Of a stretch of 64,000 nucleotides of DNA, positions 58,275-64,000 are shown piece after piece. Every line of letters begins with the position of its first letter. Within the stretch, counting starts at the first letter, position 1. This DNA comes from Diplocarpon mali (lineage: Eukaryota; Ascomycota; Leotiomycetes; Helotiales; Drepanopezizaceae), in the NCBI GenBank assembly GCA_024741835.1, contig JAENRP010000138.1:1-64000 (forward strand). Direction: 5' to 3'. Both the position numbers and the translations under genes were made by a program. The notes beneath the pieces are model-generated. The model worked only from the letters and a program-made list of their open reading frames with translations. It made no database searches and had not been told where the DNA came from.

Positions 58275-58900
58275 AATATCGATATATATAGTATGATTAA
58301 AGTCGATATTATCTTATAGCTTAAATCGGAATCTATAAGGAGCGTTAGCGTAGAGTTGATAATATTAGCATATTTCCCTTACTCTTGCTATAATGCTAGA
58401 GTCGACGTTATAACCGGCCTAGTTCAAGAGGTATTTAAGGTGTTTTACTAATAGATGTCCGAATCTTTTATATAGCCTTTGGATCTCTATTTCTATTAAG
58501 TGGTATATATTAATTGTACCCTTTAAAGTTATTAGAAGTTGCTCTATTGTATTAAGTAAGAGCCATAGGTGCTTGTGTTTTCTAACAATTAAGTATTTCT
58601 CTTTGCTAATTATAAGTAAATTGCGCAGATTATCGTATTTAGCTCCTATTTTATTAAGTTATTACAAGTAGACTAAAAACGGTATATTTGCCTTTATAAT
58701 TAAGAACTCTATAAGGCCTGCCGGTATTCGAATAGTTATCTTGCCGATTGCATTTCGCAAGCCTGCTTTAAAGGTAATTTTATGCTTTTTAGCGCCGAGT
58801 GGAGCTAGAACTGCGTTTTGTATATTTTATAAGGCTTTAAATTAGTTAATTCCTCTTATATTTTTATTTAAGGCGCCTATATCGATTAGGAATCCTTAAA
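58275..58900 (-). pseudogene. D2 integrase N-terminus and protease
   Basis: Resumes after E with the duplicated aatat and matches D1 20530-21155. It holds the first catalytic Asp region, the zinc-binding H/C segment (about 58360-58520) and the protease I-D-I-G-A site near 58880, with heavier TpA decay than D1. Confidence 0.88.
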
Positions 58901-61190
58901 AGAACTGATCTATCTATTAGGTTATAAATACCTTAGGGTCCGTTTGTATAGGTTTATTAACCCTTATTATTAAAAGGTATTTAGCCTTTTGCTTTTTAAG
59001 CTAGTTAAGTATAGTTCTTAAGTTATACTCCTTTTTAGAAGCTAAGAATACTATAGTAAAGTTAATATTACTATCCTTAAGGTTGCTAATTGCTTAGTTC
59101 TCCTTTTCCAAAGACGTTTCCTATTTATCCTTATTAGTCCTATTGCCTTTCGAATATACTCTATTGTCTTCTTAAGCTAAGTATACCTTATATGTTTTAT
59201 CTATTAGCTTATACCCTTTAGCTTATCGGCTTACTATATAGCGAGACTTTTAAGCGGCTCTTTCTTCTTCTAAGTGCTTACTACTATAGCAGTCCTTTTT
59301 CTAATATATAATACACCTTATATAGCCTAGTTTCGGTTGGAAAGTTGTTCCTCTTTTATTACCTTAGGCAAACTTTATCTTTCTATTTAAAAAGTGCGCT
59401 ATGGATTGCCTTTGCTCTTTGGCTAAATGATATTAGGGTCTATTAGTAGCTAAATTAGGGTGCTAGGGTTTAGATGGTCCGTCTTAGGCAATTACTCTTG
59501 CGCAAGCCTATAGGCTATCTAATAGGGCTGGGAACGTCGCTAATAGCTTAAAAAGTGCTATTTAGAATAGCTGATTCTTAGAAATACCTTATATAAGTCT
59601 ATCTCTAATCGATCGATCGTTCCTTATACTAGTATATAAGCCTAATTGTAAGTTTTACAGCTTCTTAGTATAGTTCTTAAGTTAGGTTAGGATCGGTTTC
59701 CCCCTTTAGTAGTCCTTTTATTGGAATAGGTCAAATGTCAGCCGAAACCACCTCCTTAGGAATCTGCTACTTTTCTCTTCGGTCTTATAATTGGCCTAAA
59801 TGGCCTTTATTAGCTTAGCAAACTTGAAGTTCTTATTTTATAGGTACTAATAGTAGTATATCAAGGCCGAGTCTTATAGTATAAATAAAAAGGCTTTATA
59901 TTATATGCTTTAGTCTACTAAGGCTCTTTAGTATAAATCGGCGAATATATAAAGCTTTTTATTAAAGTGATCTTTCTTACTTAAGTATTAAGTCTCTTTA
60001 GTATATATCTTACTTAGATTTATAAGGGTTTTAGCCTAATTTAAAGTTAAAGGTTCTATAATATACTAGGATAGTTAAGCGTCGCTTTAGTTAAGGTTTA
60101 AAAGCGCTCTTAAACCTCTTCCTATAGCAAAGGGTAGTAACGATCTATCTCTCAATTGGATTAGCGGCATTAGTATTAGATTCGGAATCTTTAGGTATTA
60201 TATAACTAGGGTTTGCCTTAATTAAGGTTAATAAGGTATTCTTTTAAAGTTATACTATTCAATTGTTTATCTTAGAGTATCTACTTTATATAGGTTATCT
60301 TATAAAGTGTTATTATTATATTTAAGATATCCTTGCTAAAGCGAGTCTTAGTATAGTGTCTCTTATTTAGCTATAGTAATCCTTTAAGCGGGTGGCTTGC
60401 TTATTTATATAGATTTGGCAAATTCTAAAGCAGACCTTATTCTATATCTCGGAGATTATACTATAACCGAGTTTGATACTTCTTAAGTCTATAACTCTAG
60501 TTAGTCTTCTAGCTACTCGTTTCCTTCTTAATATACTATATTGAAAAGTGCCTAGCTGATTGAAACGCCCTTCTTACGCTAAATGTATATTCTATAGTAC
60601 TAAAGGTCGTCCCTTAGGTGTTATCAAACGTCCTTATCTAGCGATTTAAAGTCGCTAATTATCTAATCTTAAAACTCCTTTTAAAAGTCCTTAGCAAGGT
60701 ATAACCCTTTCCTTTTACTATCTTATAATATCTTCCGAAAGTTCTCTATATATTAGTCTTTTAGTCTAAGGGCCTCTTCGCTAAGTTGATCTTCTTAAGG
60801 TCTTATATCCCTTTTAAAGTCCCTTAGTGTCTAAGGTTACCTTAGATTATATAGTATTAATAGTCCCCCTTTAATTATTTCCTAATATTGTCCAGATATT
60901 GCTTTACGCCCTAATAGGGTCTAAAAGAAGTCCGATATAGTTGTATTTTATATATTGTTATACTATTATTTAATTATAGTTAGGATACTGATTGCACTCT
61001 GGTTTTACCCTAATTGTAATATATAATAGAATGTAGATAGAAGAGGATAGTATTTACTTTTAAAGTAATAACTCTAGCTAAATTCGCATACCTTTTGCCT
61101 TTTTCCCTTTAATAGTAATTGATATTACTTTATACATTTGGGTTAGTATTTAGAGTAAGCTGGAAATATAATTAAATACTCTTTAAATTA
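58901..61190 (-). pseudogene. D2 gag
   Basis: Collinear with D1 gag over its whole length, including the zinc-knuckle zone (about 59270-59330), where Cys codons are partly lost to Tyr. Many more stops than in D1, all TAG/TAA type. Confidence 0.82.
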
Positions 61191-61251
61191 AGAAAGAATT
61201 CTTTAGTTTAATAACCTTGCTATCTATAGTAAAGGTGCTACTACTAATTAG

Positions 61252-61550
61252 TATAGGTTCTATATTAGTAATCGATATTTATATAAATATAGTTGAGTAC
61301 TTATTATTAAAAAGAATCTATTATAATATCTATCTATTTCTATATAATTAAGATAGTACTTTTATACCTATAAATGTCCTCCCTCTTATAGTCCCTCTTA
61401 GCTATATATAGATATCCTTCTAAGGTCCTCCGGCTGAATAGCCGTTCGAAATACATACGAAACCCCTTATATCGCATATGGTACAGCTATATAGGATGAC
61501 CCTAGGAACGAGGGCAGATTGCCTCCTGCATAGGAATCTGCGTACCAATA
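61252..61550 (-). repeat. D2 5' LTR
   Basis: A 299-bp LTR matching both D1 LTRs. It marks the right end of the nested retroelement block. The following aatat (61551-61555) may be the target duplicate, but the partner is outside the window. Confidence 0.93.
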
Positions 61551-62392
61551 AATATTGAAGGAAGATTAGGCATATGATTTGATATATAATACTAAGGAAA
61601 TACAGCAGATATAAAGGGTTGTTTTAAGAGAAAGATTAAGCGACGATTAGTAAGTGTCACGGCACGTTATTACACACACAGGGCTGGAACCGACTGACAC
61701 AGGAGGCATGCCGCCTCTTGGCAAAATACTTTTCCTTTAGTAGAAAGAACGCGAGTCATTAGTAGAGACCGACGTATATAAGTCTTATTTTAAGAAGGAC
61801 GCATAAGTAGGAAGATACTCTGCCTTGTAATTATTCCTTAGCTTTGAATTCTATAAGATTTGGCAGCATTGATCTCATCGACTTTATCGACCTGTGCCTT
61901 GCTTCCGCCGTTATAGCAAGGGTTCCTACTTGAGAATTATTATTCCCCTAGTTTAAAAGCTTTGATTTTAATAAGATAACGAAAAGGGATATGCTTCCAA
62001 GTATTCGACTTCCGAAGCAGTTAGAATCACCCTGATGTTCTAGCCTATAAACTCCCTTAATTTAAACCTAATCAAGACTATATAAGATAAAATTGAAGAC
62101 TATATAGAGTCAAATCATCTTAAGGTATACTAGTCCTATAAGAGGCTACGAGAGTAGGATAAGAAGCGTAGGAATCTATTGTAATCAAAAGATTAGAGAG
62201 CTAATTAGGGAAATGCACAAGAGGTATAGAGCAGTAATTAAAGCCAAAGGAGCATATATAAAATACTAGGGTAGAAATAAAAGCAGCGTTGCCAAGTATC
62301 TAGAGTACACGGTCTAGAAATGCACAGTATTCCGGCCCTGTACGAAGTACTAGGCGGCGCATAGTAGTCACAGAAGCTCTATATGGTGGCAG
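61551..62392. other. Flank of the nested block, moderately mutated, possible old LTR element piece
   Basis: Less TpA-rich than the elements to the left, and shared with none of them. From about 61657 it starts tgtcacggcacg, a common form of gypsy LTR start, and continues with mixed-composition sequence to about 61915. After that, a degenerate plus-strand frame (about 62100-62320) has Lys/Arg-rich text with TAG stops at Gln-like places. This may be the LTR and leader of another element, cut short. No second copy is available, so the ends are not proven. Confidence 0.35.
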
Positions 62393-62752
62393 ATGAGCAG
62401 TGGGGAAAGTCCGGGGTGGGACGCCCAGCTCACTTGGGCAACATATCGTGGCTGTGTTTTCAAATGGTTATTCCACTATAATTTAATCTTAATGGTATGC
62501 TTAACAGATCGGACACATGTCACCTGGGTTTCTAAACCGACCAGAGACCGCTTCTTCTTTTATCCTGACCTGGAGAGGAAATTGATTAAGGTCTACTGCT
62601 ATGAGCATTTGACTGCATGTAATCCGAGTATTGACATGTCTTGGGTCCCTTACCACCGTGTGGAGTTAGCAGATACCTACTCCCCCCCCCTACAATTGAC
62701 ATGCCATGATGCTTTTCCGCTGTACCTCTACCCGAGTGTTATTTTTAAGTAG
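62393..62752 (+). CDS. Open frame of 119 codons, unrecognised
   Basis: An ATG-to-stop frame in sequence without RIP signature. The product is rich in Trp, Tyr, Leu and His, with no signal peptide or domain that I recognise. Codon use is not clearly gene-like, and a run of nine C at about 62683-62691 lies inside it. It overlaps another short frame at 62706-62936. It may be an exon of a spliced gene or chance; I cannot tell without transcripts or homologues. Confidence 0.2.
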   Translation: MSSGESPGWDAQLTWATYRGCVFKWLFHYNLILMVCLTDRTHVTWVSKPTRDRFFFYPDLERKLIKVYCYEHLTACNPSIDMSWVPYHRVELADTYSPPLQLTCHDAFPLYLYPSVIFK

Positions 62753-63567
62753 AAGTATGGATTCGATTCCAAAGGTTTCCTGTCGCGATAAGCTCTCATC
62801 GCGGGAGCGTTACCGCTCCGCGTCTCGCTTTTACTTTCAACCTCGTAGTCATGCCATTGGATATCAAATGCATCAGTATATGATTCTGTATAATATCAAA
62901 TACGAGCAGGTGTTAAAGACATTGCGGCCCCTCTGAGCTACAAACCCTCTATTCCCACCCGCTATAATCGACAGGCCATAGTAATTCACCGCCGTACCAC
63001 AGTAAAGCACATCAAATACTATAGCGTGACCACGGAGCGTCTTCGAAGACGAGAGTAAGACTGCCAGTGGAAGACCGAAGATTGATGCTTGTTATTCGGG
63101 GCCCAGGCCGAGGGGCGATATGTCTTAAGAAACCCGTCGGTATCACAGGGGGTGAGGCACGATACAAACAGGGGTTCCCGTATGTGTATTCAGTTGTTTC
63201 TTATCTGTAGGGAGAATGGCCTGAAGAGCCATGATATATGCTACTTGCCAAGGCTAGTGCTAAGGCGAGGCTATCTACATTGTATTGTTAGAATATACAA
63301 GGATTGTGCTTATGTAATCGTACCTTGTATATTACTCCTGCAGCTCCATAGGACTCAGAATCTACACCTATAGATTCTATCATGTATACCCACGTGACTA
63401 CTACGAGACTTGTACATGCTTTCATTCCTACAAAACCACCTGCGCCGCGTGTGCTTGACTGCATTGCATGGGAGGTTTACAGAAAGCCACGACGAAGAGA
63501 CACGATATGATCTGGAGGAGACAGTCTGACAGCTATTCTCGGTCGTGCAGCACACTCTGATCGCCAG
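62753..63567. other. Unique sequence with small hairpins, no supported gene
   Basis: Balanced composition. Two adjacent hairpins lie at 62785-62819 (gcgat/atcgc, then ggagcg/cgctcc). A 42-bp inverted repeat is at 63292-63333. Open frames at 63089-63373 (plus) and 63355-63693 (minus) are unrecognised and overlap; I do not call them genes. Confidence 0.4.
63292..63333. repeat. Perfect 11-bp inverted repeat
   Basis: Arms aatatacaagg (63292-63302) and ccttgtatatt (63323-63333) around a 20-nt loop. It could fold as a hairpin or be a binding site; no evidence for either. Confidence 0.6.
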
Positions 63568-64000
63568 TTGCTGGAGTACGCAGCGACACAGAAGCGCCAA
63601 AACAGTGTTCTGTACTCGGAGTGTGCCCCGAGTCGCAGTGCGCGCAGCTTGACGCCGCTGCGACACCAACATTCGCCCGCCCCGTCTATGCAACGAGTCC
63701 TCGTGGGTGTCGCGAGCGGCTCAGAGACTTGTCAAGCACATCCGACGGCGAGCAAAGCATCTGCCTCTCGTCTTGATCTTCCCCAGAGTACCCCCAGGAT
63801 ACGGGGTCCTCTCTCTTCCCGGCCGTCGTCTTCGCCGCAGCGTCTGCCTCCTGGTCCCGGTCTCTCGGATCCGCCAGGCGACGGCGTGCATTCCTGCCTT
63901 CGCACGTCTCCTCACCTGCTTGGTGAGCAGTTCCCACAAGTCGCGACCCGTCGCAGCATTGCGCGTGGGCATTTCCCAGCCGTTCCCCAGATCGTGTGAG
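63568..64000 (+). CDS. Possible coding region at the right edge, strand uncertain
   Basis: GC-rich sequence open on the plus strand for at least 143 codons to the window edge. The product is Ser/Pro/Arg-rich with no recognised domain. The minus strand is also open in two frames (63686-63937 and 63721-63972), and one reaches a CAG|GTGAGG sequence that looks like a 5' splice site. Three overlapping open frames in GC-rich DNA mean I cannot choose. The only firm statement is that gene-like, unRIPed DNA begins here. Confidence 0.25.

Larger units (their letters stand above)
26082..61550 (-). mobile_element. Family D copia-type element, copy D2 (outermost host, three segments)
   Basis: A minus-strand copy in segments 26082-28013, 35555-36250 and 58275-61550, interrupted by C2 and E. 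Removing C2 (with its atata duplicate) and E (with its aatat duplicate) restores continuous alignment to D1 17913-23805. The 3' part, with antisense ORF and 3' LTR, lies left of C1, outside the window. D2 is more TpA-rich than D1, which fits its greater age. It is the framework into which the rest of the window inserted. Confidence 0.94.

Noticed and set aside
1..64000. tRNA genes, rRNA, CRISPR or telomere repeats
   Set aside because: I looked for T-loop-like GGTTCGAATCC text, long array periodicity and TTAGGG runs on both strands and found none.

Overview
This window is almost entirely a graveyard of nested LTR retrotransposons from a filamentous ascomycete (Pezizomycotina) nuclear genome. 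The composition is strongly AT-rich and TpA-saturated. Nearly every stop inside the retroelement proteins is TAG or TAA where the family has Trp or Gln, and many catalytic Asp codons read Asn. Copies of one family differ by C/T and G/A transitions with almost no indels. That is the signature of repeat-induced point mutation (RIP). I cannot name the species. Three runs of N are assembly gaps (24486-24489, 29609-29621, 40441-40556).

Layout. I resolve five LTR families, called A to E here. The oldest visible host is D2, a Ty1/copia-type element on the minus strand, split into 26082-28013, 35555-36250 and 58275-61550; its 3' end lies left of the window. Nested in D2 are C1 (gypsy with chromodomain, plus strand, 10660-26081), C2 (same family, minus strand, 28014-35554, TSD atata) and E (a second copia, plus strand, 36251-58274, TSD aatat). 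Nested in C1 are B (gypsy, 7725-10659, in the C1 5' LTR) and D1 (a complete copia, 15811-23805, TSD aggag). A1 (1-7724, cut by the window edge) sits inside B. A2 (40017-55851, TSD ctat) sits inside E. Joining the flanks at each TSD restores a continuous host element, so the nesting order is secure.

All gag-pol genes are dead, but three things go beyond ordinary retroelement decay. (1) Families C (gypsy) and D (copia) both carry, between pol and the 3' LTR and antisense to gag-pol, an extra reading frame. It has the same Cys spacing, C-x9-C-x2-C-x6-C, and lies in a GC-richer island. (2) A2 is about 15.8 kb with both LTRs and a TSD. Downstream of pol it carries two long, mutually related open frames (X1, X2; about 1,100-1,200 codons each) with no domain I recognise. 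(3) A palindromic motif of about 25 bp (arms GACTCGCG and CGCGAGTC) occurs at least 31 times, only in families A and E, mostly inside coding frames. In E it forms a 10-copy array with 39/48-nt spacing that keeps frame.

The right edge changes character. From 61551 to about 62390 is lightly mutated sequence with an LTR-like segment. From about 62390 to 64000 the sequence is balanced to GC-rich and free of RIP signature. It has only weak, unrecognised open frames and is probably the border with ordinary genic DNA. I found no tRNA, rRNA or CRISPR.
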